Positions 14,790 to 20,979 of a stretch of 21,180 nucleotides of DNA are shown here, piece after piece (within the stretch, counting starts at the first letter, position 1; every line of letters begins with the position of its first letter). The notes below the pieces were generated by a model. It searched no databases. It saw nothing but the letters and a program-made list of their open reading frames with translations, and was not told where the DNA came from. The position numbers and the translations under genes were made by a program. Source of the DNA: a virus; the IMG/VR virus record IMGVR_UViG_3300017729_000054, positions 1 through 21,180 of that record. The stretch is one strand, 5' to 3'.

Positions 14790-15014
14790 AGCGTCTTTAA
14801 TGGTTTGGCAAAGTAAATACTTATTTCCCTTTCTGAGTACGTGGTCGCAATTATTGTCGTCTTTCCACATTTTAAGTATTTGCATTGCTACTTGTTCAGC
14901 CGTTAAACCATACCTAGAATTTGTAATACCATACGTGTTTGGATCTATGCAGCTTTCGCCAATTTCTCTAACTACTACGTATGCGTTATCTCCATTGTAA
15001 AATATTTTTTTCAT
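14775..15014 (-). CDS. Small protein of unknown function downstream of hsp20
   Basis: 79 residues, MKKIFYNGDNAYVVVREIGE at the start. It contains NSRYGLTAEQVAMQILKMWKDDNNCDHVLRKGNKYLLCQTI, suggesting a small alpha/beta fold with two cysteines (C58, C69) besides C22. No signal peptide or membrane segment. The ribosome site is poor (AGG about 11 nt upstream). Its 36-nt leader repeats part of the hsp20 leader, so the two genes may be regulated in the same way. No family recognised. Confidence 0.7.
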   Translation of the reverse strand: MKKIFYNGDNAYVVVREIGESCIDPNTYGITNSRYGLTAEQVAMQILKMWKDDNNCDHVLRKGNKYLLCQTIKDAQIVE

Positions 15015-15016
15015 AT

Positions 15017-15051
15017 AACATTAGCCTGCGGGCCAGTTTTTATTTATAACC
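15017..15051 (-). repeat. Leader repeat, copy 2 (before the 15014 gene)
   Basis: Plus-strand AACATTAG (15017-15024), a GC-rich CTGCGGGCCAG (15026-15036), then TTTTTATTTATAACC to 15051. AGTTTTTATTTATAACC (15035-15051) matches the hsp20-leader 17-mer at 15539-15555 in 15 of 17 positions, and AACATTAG is shared exactly. The GC-rich 11-mer is the near-complement of the one at 15558-15568. Confidence 0.6.
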
Positions 15052-15500
15052 TATTTAATTGTAATTGTTTTTGGCTTACTGTCTGGAGAAACAGGTACTT
15101 CTAATCTTAAAAGACCGTTTTCCATTTTTGCCGTAATTTTAGTTAAATCAAATTTAGGACTAATCTTCCACCCTAAATCAAAAGACCTTTTAGCAATACC
15201 CTTGTGGATATATTCTCCTGCGTCTTGGTCTGAATCATTAGATTCGATGGTTGGTTTAGTATATGAAACCTTTAACATAGTTCCATCCTCTGTAGAAAGA
15301 TTGATGTCTTCCTTATCTAACCCAACTGCAGCAATTTCAAATATTAATGCTTCTTCCGTATAGATAATGTCAACAGGATGGTTTATTTTCCTATCAACAT
15401 TAGTCTCAAAAGCCGAAGCTTGGTCGAAAAAATTCTTAAATAATAAATCAGTTGGGAATAGTCTTGTGCCGAAAGGCGTGTTCACTCTTAGTGTTGTCAT
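15051..15500 (-). CDS. hsp20: Small heat shock protein Hsp20
   Basis: 149 residues, normal for the family. The N-terminal arm is 1-38. The alpha-crystallin domain spans about 40-137: HPVDIIYTEEALIFEIAAVGLDKEDINLS, then FDLGWKISPKFDLTKITAKMENGLLRLEVP, with the conserved ENGLL turn at 127-131. The C-terminal I-x-I motif that docks onto neighbouring subunits is ITI at 146-148. Such ATP-independent holdase chaperones bind unfolding proteins in the cytoplasm and are a recurring gene in T4-like phages of aquatic bacteria, perhaps aiding virion assembly. The ribosome site is strong (AAGGAG, 7 nt, ATG). Its leader carries a repeat shared with the next gene. Confidence 0.93.
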   Translation of the reverse strand: MTTLRVNTPFGTRLFPTDLLFKNFFDQASAFETNVDRKINHPVDIIYTEEALIFEIAAVGLDKEDINLSTEDGTMLKVSYTKPTIESNDSDQDAGEYIHKGIAKRSFDLGWKISPKFDLTKITAKMENGLLRLEVPVSPDSKPKTITIK

Positions 15501-15532
15501 AATAATCTCCTTAGATAATTTTAATTGTGTTA

Positions 15533-15568
15533 AACATTAGTTTTAACTTATAACCGACTGACCCGCAG
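15533..15568 (-). repeat. Leader repeat, copy 1 (before hsp20), with GC-rich 11-mer
   Basis: Plus-strand AACATTAG (15533-15540), TTTTAACTTATAACC (15541-15555), then CTGACCCGCAG at 15558-15568. On the minus-strand RNA, CUGCGGGUCAG here can pair over all 11 positions (one G-U) with CUGGCCCGCAG at 15036-15026, beyond the far end of hsp20. The elements are the same as in copy 2 but in a different order. Confidence 0.55.
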
Positions 15569-15587
15569 TACCAATCGTTATATAAAA

Positions 15588-15595
15588 TAAATATC
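15588..15595 (-). promoter_or_regulatory. Candidate -7 box for the hsp20 unit
   Basis: GATATTTA on the minus strand, followed after 5 nt by TATATAACG, at the end of the upstream gene. TATATAACG also follows the box of the 14638 promoter at similar distance. The position 20 nt upstream reads AAAAAGGT, without CAGATT but similar to AAGAAGGT found 20 nt upstream of the 9725 box. It would give a leader of about 85 nt. Confidence 0.4.
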
Positions 15596-15854
15596 AAGCT
15601 TTAGCCGTTTTATTCACCTTTTTAACAGTAGTATTTTTAGATCTACTATTACTAGAATATTTACGCTTATAGTTTCTCTTAGGCTTATTTTCTTTAAGTG
15701 CCTGTTTTAGTAAATTAACTATCATTCGCTTATCTAGTATAATAGATTTTAGCTCTTTAATTTGTTTGCCTAGCCAGTAGGTAGTACCTAAACTACCCAC
15801 TGCTATGCCTATGATTCCTCCTACTATTAGTAGTTGATGTTGAAATAATTCCAT
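15594..15854 (-). CDS. Small single-pass membrane protein with a very basic tail
   Basis: 86 residues. Residues about 8-29 (LLIVGGIIGIAVGSLGTTYWLG) form one membrane helix with a Gly-rich face. A short amphipathic helix follows (KELKSIILDKRMIVNLLKQALKEN). Residues 56-86 are extremely rich in Lys, Arg, Ser and Asn (KPKRNYKRKYSSNSRSK), suited to binding nucleic acid or acidic lipids at the inner face of the membrane. The ribosome site is strong (AGGAGAAAATT then ATG). It follows the 107-residue gene after 9 nt. Function unknown. Confidence 0.72.
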   Translation of the reverse strand: MELFQHQLLIVGGIIGIAVGSLGTTYWLGKQIKELKSIILDKRMIVNLLKQALKENKPKRNYKRKYSSNSRSKNTTVKKVNKTAKA

Positions 15855-15863
15855 AATTTTCTC

Positions 15864-16187
15864 CTATCTATTTTGTTGCATATCAGAAACAACGTCCATA
15901 AAGCTAACGTGAGGAGTAGATGTTCTATCCATGCCTAATCGTTTTGATGTACGAGCAGCGTCTTTAGCATCGATCAAAGTTTCAATAAGCTTATTACATT
16001 CTGAGAATGTTAAGTCAAACTCTTTACCGCCAATATTAAGTGATCCTATTACCGGTTGATTAGCGTCTCCTTGTGGGGACAGTCCTGGTTTTCCTTTCCA
16101 AAATATGCTAGCCCAAGTAGAGCCAAATTTTGCAGGATTAAACTTTGTTCTTTCTTGTCTGTTGTTGTGATTAAATTTTTTTGCCAT
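15864..16187 (-). CDS. Small basic protein of unknown function
   Basis: 107 residues. The N-terminus is basic and Asn-rich (MAKKFNHNNRQERTKFNPAK). The middle has WASIFWKGKPGLSPQGDANQPVIGSLNIGGKEFDLTFSEC, followed by a helix NKLIETLIDAKDAARTSKRLG and a C-terminal helix with FMDVVSDMQQ. No membrane segment. There is no Shine-Dalgarno; the start follows A-rich sequence (AACAATTAAAAAA). It has a long leader of about 110 nt with a small GC hairpin, and may be first in a two-gene unit. Not recognised. Confidence 0.7.
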   Translation of the reverse strand: MAKKFNHNNRQERTKFNPAKFGSTWASIFWKGKPGLSPQGDANQPVIGSLNIGGKEFDLTFSECNKLIETLIDAKDAARTSKRLGMDRTSTPHVSFMDVVSDMQQNR

Positions 16188-16233
16188 TTTTTTAATTGTT
16201 TTAGCATGATGCCTACTCTATTTCCTTTTTGGA

Positions 16234-16254
16234 CGGGTTTTCAGCTTAACCCCG
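16234..16254 (-). promoter_or_regulatory. Small GC hairpin in the leader of the 16187 gene
   Basis: GGGTT at 16235-16239 pairs with AACCC at 16248-16252 across an 8-nt loop. An additional C-G pair (16234 with 16254) is possible if position 16253 bulges. It sits about 50 nt upstream of the ATG in an otherwise AT-rich leader. There is no T tract after it on the minus strand, so it is more likely a leader structure than a terminator. Confidence 0.35.
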
Positions 16255-16298
16255 GTATGTATATCTTTCTTCAAACACTTTAAATAATAAAGTTATAT

Positions 16299-16306
16299 AA
16301 AATATA
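16299..16306 (-). promoter_or_regulatory. Candidate -7 box for the 16187-15594 unit
   Basis: TATATTTT on the minus strand, followed by ATATAAC, with AAAGTTTT ending exactly 20 nt upstream (5 of 8 matches to CAGATTTT). It resembles the CAGATT promoters only loosely. The site lies between two units whose genes do not overlap, where a promoter is expected. Confidence 0.4.
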
Positions 16307-16341
16307 ATAAAAATTTTTGTAATATGAAAACTTTTTTCAAC

Positions 16342-16509
16342 TTATTTTTGTAATTCTTTAATAAATTTTCTGTGTACTTCATCAAAGTGCCAATCTATAT
16401 CGAAAAATTCTTCACTGGACATTTCACCAATTTTCATTTTCTTTTGGGCTTTCTTTAGGTCTTCCCAAGCATCTATAAATTCGTTAAATATTTTAGTAAA
16501 TTTACTCAT
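16342..16509 (-). CDS. Small helical protein of 55 residues, end of the 20439 operon
   Basis: The start is the ATG at 16509 (MSKFTKIFNEFIDAWEDLKK), which overlaps the last 8 nt of the upstream gene (ATGAGTAA), giving coupled translation. Longer forms would run deep into that gene. The protein is charged and helical (AQKKMKIGEMSSEEFFDIDWHFDEVHRKFIKELQK). It is the last gene before a gap. An AT hairpin-like GAAAAAAGTTTTC follows but is too weak to call a terminator. Function unknown. Confidence 0.72.
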   Translation of the reverse strand: MSKFTKIFNEFIDAWEDLKKAQKKMKIGEMSSEEFFDIDWHFDEVHRKFIKELQK

Positions 16510-16870
16510 CGCCCCATTCTTTTCCGTCACTTGTAGCAAACGATTCAGGACTTTCAATATAATCAGTTGGATCGTAGGTTGATGTATCACCAGAAACTAC
16601 TATGTGATTTAATGACTTTCTCAGTTTTTTCTTATTTCGCGTATTAATTCTATTCCAATATTCTACTGTATCTAGATTTCTCCAAGCCTCCCATGCAGTG
16701 TTAGCAATTGCTAGGTCGGGGTACTCTTCTCCAATAATATTTTTTCCGTCTTGGCTAATGTATGATTGACCAGATGGAGTAGCACTTAAGGTTGCTCCTG
16801 GAAATTTCTTTAATAATCTTTTTTTGGTTCTAGCAAATCTAGATAGAAATGCTTCTTTTGAATTTATCAT
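16502..16870 (-). CDS. Basic protein of unknown function
   Basis: 122 residues. The N-terminus is basic (SRFARTKKRLLKKFPGATLSA). The centre is TPSGQSYISQDGKNIIGEEYPDLAIANTAWEAWRNLDTVEYWNRIN, followed by a basic stretch NKKKLRKSLNHIVVSG and an acidic tail with DPTDYIESPESF. No membrane segment or catalytic motif is visible. No Shine-Dalgarno is seen (TAAGTTATATG). It lies 10 nt after the previous gene and overlaps the next by 8 nt. Not recognised. Confidence 0.7.
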   Translation of the reverse strand: MINSKEAFLSRFARTKKRLLKKFPGATLSATPSGQSYISQDGKNIIGEEYPDLAIANTAWEAWRNLDTVEYWNRINTRNKKKLRKSLNHIVVSGDTSTYDPTDYIESPESFATSDGKEWGDE

Positions 16871-16880
16871 ATAACTTATT

Positions 16881-17399
16881 TTAGTTGTTTTTGTAATAAT
16901 TACTTAGTTTTGTTTGTTCGTTTTTTGTAAGCTTGTAAAACCATGCGGTAAATTCTCCACCAGTTTTGTCTTGTACTTCTGCTAAAAGAGACTCTAATCC
17001 TTTTTCTCCAGAATAATCTCTTTCAACAACACCCATAGAAACTTGTTCTCTATTATTAATATCTCCAGATTTTCTACGGTATACTTTACCGTTATCGGGG
17101 TTTTTTTCAAATATATAGGGTATTTCTTCTCTAGATTTTATGCAGTCTTCTGGATTCCTATTTCTATTGTATTGCGAAACCAACCAATCTTCTTTTTTCA
17201 TAGACATGTCTTGGAGATCGTATATACTTACCTTATTGTCCTCTAAAATTGCAAATTCATCTCTAGATATAGACACTTGAACATAGTCAGTCTCATATTT
17301 GTCAGGATCTTTTAGATTACTTACTGGCTCGGTTGAGTAATACTTAGTTATATTACCGCTTATTGCTTCTTCTTTTTTTATCCAAATATTTATTTTCAT
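16881..17399 (-). CDS. Phage protein of unknown function
   Basis: 172 residues. The N-terminal third looks beta-rich (MKINIWIKKEEAISGNITKY, then YVQVSISRDEFAILEDNKVSIYDL). The centre is polar with many charged residues. The C-terminal 45 residues are helical (GLESLLAEVQDKTGGEFTAWFYKLTKNEQTKLSNYYKNN). A short AAAGG is close to the ATG. The first 47 nt overlap the end of the upstream gene in another frame, one of the longer overlaps in the window. No domain recognised. Confidence 0.72.
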   Translation of the reverse strand: MKINIWIKKEEAISGNITKYYSTEPVSNLKDPDKYETDYVQVSISRDEFAILEDNKVSIYDLQDMSMKKEDWLVSQYNRNRNPEDCIKSREEIPYIFEKNPDNGKVYRRKSGDINNREQVSMGVVERDYSGEKGLESLLAEVQDKTGGEFTAWFYKLTKNEQTKLSNYYKNN

Positions 17400-17568
17400 A
17401 ACCTTTCTCGTTTTTATTTTTTGCTATATTGTATGCTGCCTCTATTTTGTCTCCATAACTAAAGAAATGTTTTCCTTTGCTATCTAAGCTTTTAGATACC
17501 TGAAGAACTTCTTCCCATATGCCTTCTTTATGGGCTTGATATAATATATCTTCTACTTTGTCTGACAT
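17353..17568 (-). CDS. Small helical protein with a basic C-terminus
   Basis: 71 residues: MSDKVEDILYQAHKEGIWEE, then VLQVSKSLDSKGKHFFSYGDKIEAAYNIAKNKNEKG and a basic tail with KKRRSNKR. The first 50 residues look like a compact helical unit. The tail is encoded within the overlap with the next gene. GAGGAA lies about 14 nt upstream of the ATG, and the start overlaps the previous gene by 16 nt. No family recognised. Confidence 0.65.
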   Translation of the reverse strand: MSDKVEDILYQAHKEGIWEEVLQVSKSLDSKGKHFFSYGDKIEAAYNIAKNKNEKGYENKYLDKKRRSNKR

Positions 17569-17822
17569 TCTTTTTTATGTTCCTCAATTAACTTTTGCAG
17601 TTCACCGCATTTTTCATACTCTTCATATCTAATATAAAATTGTATTAACTTATTTGCCAAAGATACTGGATCTTTACTTCCCATTTCCCTTTTCATACCA
17701 CTTATTCCGTGAGTCATAAATAACTCATATCCAGAATCCATAGCTCCTTTCTGTATGTCTTCAAAAAAGTTTTCAAGATCTATCATTTTAAAATCTCCAG
17801 AATCATGGTCAAATATATTCAT
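17553..17822 (-). CDS. Small protein ending in a UVR-like helical motif
   Basis: 89 residues. The start ATG overlaps the stop of the lipoprotein gene (ATGA), which favours it over the internal Met at position 13. The first half is acidic (FDHDSGDFKMIDLENFFEDIQ). The last 35 residues, NKLIQFYIRYEEYEKCGELQ then KLIEEHKKE, resemble the UVR motif (Y-E-x-A-A-x-x-R-x-x-I) found in UvrB, UvrC and McsA, where it mediates protein contacts. The partial gene at the right edge ends with a similar YEKC stretch. The resemblance is suggestive only. Confidence 0.68.
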   Translation of the reverse strand: MNIFDHDSGDFKMIDLENFFEDIQKGAMDSGYELFMTHGISGMKREMGSKDPVSLANKLIQFYIRYEEYEKCGELQKLIEEHKKECQTK

Positions 17823-18334
17823 TTTAATATTATATTTAGTTCAATTTTATCCGTGTATCCATCAGCAAATTCAGCAATTGATGTTATATGTATGGTATCG
17901 CCCTTCATTGATTTTACAGGGGCTAACATTATATTTATTTCACCATCTTCGGTACTATAACAAACCTCATTTATTGTAGGTACCTCAAAACCGTCAAACC
18001 AAGTTATATACGAAGTATCAACTGTACTATAGATATAAATATCATTTAGCATATTATTAAAGTGTATGATATAGCCTAAAGTATCTCCAATATACCAATA
18101 ATGAGAACTAGTCCAATAAACTTTGGTTAAATCATATGTATTACTAACAGGTGATACTTTGCCTGAAATTCTATGTAAAGTTTGCCAACTCTCTGACATT
18201 GGTAAATGATAATAACCTGCAGAGTCAGCACTTAACCTTACGTCTAGTTCAAAATCGTGGCTAATTGGAACTGTTGTTTCTTTTTTGCAACCAAATAGTA
18301 TTAACGCTAACGATATGTATATTATTTTATTCAT
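17819..18334 (-). CDS. Phage-encoded lipoprotein
   Basis: 171 residues. It has a lipoprotein signal peptide: MNK, a hydrophobic core (IIYISLALI) and a lipobox LFGC with the lipidated cysteine at C16. The residues after it are KKETT; a lysine followed by acidic residues near the cysteine is the kind of signal that sends lipoproteins to the cell surface in Bacteroidota. The mature 156 residues look like a beta-sandwich rich in aromatic residues (VYWTSSHYWYIGDTLGYIIHF, YITWFDGFEV). The start forms TAATG with the stop of the VWA gene. Phage lipoproteins often block further infection at the envelope, so that is one possible role here; it is inferred. Confidence 0.8.
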   Translation of the reverse strand: MNKIIYISLALILFGCKKETTVPISHDFELDVRLSADSAGYYHLPMSESWQTLHRISGKVSPVSNTYDLTKVYWTSSHYWYIGDTLGYIIHFNNMLNDIYIYSTVDTSYITWFDGFEVPTINEVCYSTEDGEINIMLAPVKSMKGDTIHITSIAEFADGYTDKIELNIILK

Positions 18335-20439
18335 TATGCTGTTGCGAACATTTTGTTTAGTGAATTTGCTAGAGGAACTAAAGAGTTAGTATCAATAAAT
18401 TCAGCGTCTTTACCGTACATTTTAGTAAAGTTGCCTTTATCTGAACTGTAACCTCCAGTAATAAAATAGCTAAGAACTTTAATGCCTCTAGATTTCATAT
18501 TGTCTACTTGTTTTTTAGTATGGTTAGAAGCTGCATCTCCATAGTAGGTAATATCTGCATTTTCAAAGTATGGTTCGCCATCACTAAAGTTAATAAAGAA
18601 ACTTTCAACACCACTAGAACCATCAACAATTTCTCTTTGAATAGCTTCAAAGCAAAGACCTTCAGGAGTAGTACCTGGACAATTGATGTATTTGAATAAA
18701 GATTGTATCTTTGTAATCTTATCTTTTCTACTGTCATAGGCTATAAATATTGCTGGAGTCATTTTTTTACCTATTTGTTCGGTACTTCTATAAGATATAA
18801 CTACTTCTAAGTTTTGTACCATTGAAGCTGCTTTAGCTATTGCAACAGTAGCTACTTGAGAATTTATCCATTTTTGTCCACTCATAGAGCCTGATGCGTC
18901 AACACTAATGTGAACTATTCCAGGCTTAAATCTTTCTTCAAACACCTGTTGAAATACGCTTTGATAGCCGTGTCCTAGACTAGCAACCAATCTTTTGTCT
19001 AATTTACCCTTGTTAAGTCTACTATATTTTAATGTTCGTTCATCGTTTCTAACTTGTAATTTTCTACCTAGTTTAGACCCTAAAACTATACCTTTATTGA
19101 TAGCTTCTGCATTATTTTCAAATCTCCATTTGTATTGTTTAGAAAATGTTTGGTAGACATTAGACTCTGCTAGATTAGCTGAAATATTTTTAATAACTAA
19201 ACAGTCTGTACCAGTACCAGTTTTATCATACCAATTTTTTGGAAGACCTTTACCAACGGTTTTTTGGTCTGAACCAGAATCAGCAATAGCTTGTACATTG
19301 TTTTTATCTTTTTTAGATAGGTTTGATTTCTTAACCTCGCCGTTTAAAAGTTCTTTTTGTTTTTCAATGGCTTTATCTAAACTTCTTTTTTGAGAATCTG
19401 ATAATTCTATAGCTTTAGAAGCTTTACCATTATTAGATGGTGAACCTTGACTAGTAGAACCTTCATCCTCTACAATTTTCTTTGCAATATTATCAATATC
19501 TTCTTGGCTTAAATCTTTACTAGATGAACCATTACTTTCTTGACTAGAAGAACCTTCACCACTATTTTTTTGATTGTCTCCACCATCTTTTTGTTCTTCA
19601 ACATTTTTAATTTCTGGAATATTTGAATCTATTACTTTGTATATCTCAGCTGCAACGTCTAATGCTTGACCTGTATTTTTAAGTCTATCGATATTCTTAA
19701 GATCTAATATAGACCAGATTTTTCTAAGGTCGGGAAGAGCATCAAGGTTTCTATTAACGTTTGTAAGATTAATTAAACGAAACATATATGAATCTAAATC
19801 AAGACTAGTTTTTTCTTCAGACCTAAGAGCTTTATCTATAACACTAGCATGAAAATATTTATCATATAAAGCTTTGTAATATCCTTGGTATCCAGGAGCT
19901 GATTTATAGATAAAGTTATCTATTCGTCTATCTTCTACATAATTTAATATTTGTTTAAGTGTAGATGCTACTTTATTAATAGCGTGCCTAGTATTTATTG
20001 TATGTGTATTAACATATTGGTCTTTTTCATCGTCCCACATTGTTTCATAATAGCCGTATTTCTCAGCTATTTCTGTAATATTAAAGTTTAATTTAATATA
20101 CTCATCAAAATTGTCTTGTTTTAGAAGATCAAAATTTGTTAGTTTACAGTGAGAACCTTCGTGAAGTGCTAAACCAACAGTAGGGTCGAAATCTTTGTCT
20201 TTAATATTACCAGATATAACGACTTGTTTACCATCAGTAAAACTTTCGTCTTTGTTGCTGTATTTTACAGGAATGTTTTCTCCAGTTACGATTCGAACAA
20301 AGTTTGATATGGCTCTAAGAGTAGCAGCCATTTTTACGTAATCTTTACCAGGTTTAATATCTTCTCCAGTTAAAATATCTACAGTATCGTCTTGATCGAA
20401 GTCATACCAGAATGAGGAGTTTGAATGAGTGTTTGACAT
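18334..20439 (-). CDS. CobT-like VWA-domain protein with an HExxH metallopeptidase motif
   Basis: 701 residues, cytoplasmic. The N-terminal third carries LALHEGSHCK, with a zinc-type HEGSH at 93-97, and YVEDRRIDN at 167-175, whose acidic residues could supply the third ligand. Residues about 280-340 are a low-complexity Ser/Gly/Gln linker. The C-terminal third (about 505-700) is a von Willebrand factor A domain with a full MIDAS: DASGS at 514-518, a threonine in GTTPEG (about T590) and SDGEP with D620. The layout resembles cobaltochelatase CobT-type and VWA-MoxR-associated proteins, which work with an AAA+ partner (CobS/MoxR). No such partner is in the window. It heads a long operon with a CAGATT-type promoter. 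The A/C-rich leader lacks a Shine-Dalgarno. Confidence 0.82.
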   Translation of the reverse strand: MSNTHSNSSFWYDFDQDDTVDILTGEDIKPGKDYVKMAATLRAISNFVRIVTGENIPVKYSNKDESFTDGKQVVISGNIKDKDFDPTVGLALHEGSHCKLTNFDLLKQDNFDEYIKLNFNITEIAEKYGYYETMWDDEKDQYVNTHTINTRHAINKVASTLKQILNYVEDRRIDNFIYKSAPGYQGYYKALYDKYFHASVIDKALRSEEKTSLDLDSYMFRLINLTNVNRNLDALPDLRKIWSILDLKNIDRLKNTGQALDVAAEIYKVIDSNIPEIKNVEEQKDGGDNQKNSGEGSSSQESNGSSSKDLSQEDIDNIAKKIVEDEGSTSQGSPSNNGKASKAIELSDSQKRSLDKAIEKQKELLNGEVKKSNLSKKDKNNVQAIADSGSDQKTVGKGLPKNWYDKTGTGTDCLVIKNISANLAESNVYQTFSKQYKWRFENNAEAINKGIVLGSKLGRKLQVRNDERTLKYSRLNKGKLDKRLVASLGHGYQSVFQQVFEERFKPGIVHISVDASGSMSGQKWINSQVATVAIAKAASMVQNLEVVISYRSTEQIGKKMTPAIFIAYDSRKDKITKIQSLFKYINCPGTTPEGLCFEAIQREIVDGSSGVESFFINFSDGEPYFENADITYYGDAASNHTKKQVDNMKSRGIKVLSYFITGGYSSDKGNFTKMYGKDAEFIDTNSLVPLANSLNKMFATA

Positions 20440-20459
20440 AGGTTTTGTTTGTTTGTTGT

Positions 20460-20476
20460 TATTTATAGTATAAATA
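20460..20476. repeat. Perfect 17-bp palindrome TATTTATA-G-TATAAATA, copy 1
   Basis: Two 8-bp arms around one base, 20 nt before the ATG at 20439. An identical palindrome is at 20963-20979. It overlaps the TATATTTA box on the minus strand and includes the probable transcription start, the usual place for a repressor operator. It also holds a T4-late-like TATAAATA on each strand. Confidence 0.65.
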
Positions 20477-20507
20477 TAATAAAAATAAACGACATAAAAA
20501 AATCTGG
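20471..20507 (-). promoter_or_regulatory. CAGATT-type promoter of the 20439 operon
   Basis: On the minus strand CCAGATTTT (20499-20507), exactly 20 nt after its CAGATTTT part, then TATATTTA (20471-20478). The same elements and spacing occur at 20974-21010 and 14754-14789. Transcription would start near the palindrome, giving a leader of about 20-25 nt rich in ACAAAC before the ATG. Confidence 0.72.
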
Positions 20508-20534
20508 GGTGATTATTTTCAATTTATTTTCAAA

Positions 20535-20550
20535 AGTTATTAACAATTTA
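20535..20550 (-). promoter_or_regulatory. Upstream box with GTTATTAAC palindrome
   Basis: Plus-strand AGTTATTAACAATTTA, immediately after the stop of the 20551 gene, 58 nt beyond the 17-bp palindrome. The same 16-mer is at 21018-21033, and a partial copy at 21039-21051 sits at almost the same distance from its own promoter. GTTA-T-TAAC is a perfect palindrome, as expected for a dimeric regulator. Confidence 0.5.
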
Positions 20551-20949
20551 TTAACGTTTATTTTTTCCACTAATAAAGTCTTGTTGTTTTGAGATGGCAT
20601 CATCTAATTCAGACGTGGTATCGTTAAATTTATTTGTGATTACCTTAGACTTTTTTCTAGTTGAACCGCTTAATACGTTCTTCTTTGTGAAGGCGTATTC
20701 TTTATTAGTTACCCCGTTAGACTCGATAATTCTATGTGGACCAACAGATGGGTACAACATAAAGCCTCTACTATCGTGCCTATCAGGTACCTGCATAGTA
20801 TATAGAGTTTGCTTGTAGTCTGTTTCCAGATGATCCCATGAGTCACCTTGATAAGTCTGCTTGATGACTACCCCAATGTGAATAGATCCATCAAAGTATT
20901 TGAATTTTACCTCTGTACCTACTGGGTATTTGTGCTTAGCTTTTTTCAT
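20551..20949 (-). CDS. Small protein with an SH3/Tudor-like N-terminal fold, unknown function
   Basis: 132 residues. Residues about 8-75 have a barrel-like pattern: YPVGTEVKFKYFDGSIHIGV, then VIKQTYQGDSWDHLETDYKQTLYTMQVPDRHD and RIIE. The opening G-T-E-V-x-F-K-Y-x-D-G-S resembles SH3-like modules that bind proteins or nucleic acid. The C-terminal 55 residues are basic, then helical and polar (LDDAISKQQDFISGKNKR). There is no Shine-Dalgarno before the ATG, only A-rich sequence (AACAAACATTAATT). It has its own CAGATT promoter and appears to be a single-gene unit. Confidence 0.72.
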   Translation of the reverse strand: MKKAKHKYPVGTEVKFKYFDGSIHIGVVIKQTYQGDSWDHLETDYKQTLYTMQVPDRHDSRGFMLYPSVGPHRIIESNGVTNKEYAFTKKNVLSGSTRKKSKVITNKFNDTTSELDDAISKQQDFISGKNKR

Positions 20950-20962
20950 AATTAATGTTTGT

Positions 20963-20979
20963 TATTTATAGTATAAATA
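20963..20979. repeat. Perfect 17-bp palindrome TATTTATA-G-TATAAATA, copy 2
   Basis: Identical to the palindrome at 20460-20476 and in the same relation to the promoter. It lies 13 nt before the ATG at 20949. Confidence 0.65.

Noticed and set aside
16321-16341. Hairpin GAAAAAAGTTTTC as a terminator of the 20439-16342 operon
   Set aside because: Five A-T-dominated pairs with a 3-nt loop and no clean T tract directly after it. Not distinguishable from AT-rich background.
18334-20439. Cobalamin biosynthesis role for the VWA protein
   Set aside because: Similarity is to the general CobT-type domain layout. No other cobalamin gene is present, and the HExxH motif points to a peptidase-like or remodelling role.
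20963-20970. T4-type late promoter TATAAATA on the minus strand before the 20949 gene (also at 20460 and 15041)
   Set aside because: At 20963 it would leave a leader of only about 7 nt. The 8-mer also occurs inside genes (7060, 8056, 13798), so it is not specific in this AT-rich sequence. The CAGATT-N20-TATATTTA reading gives better spacing and a shared upstream element. I left it as a secondary possibility.
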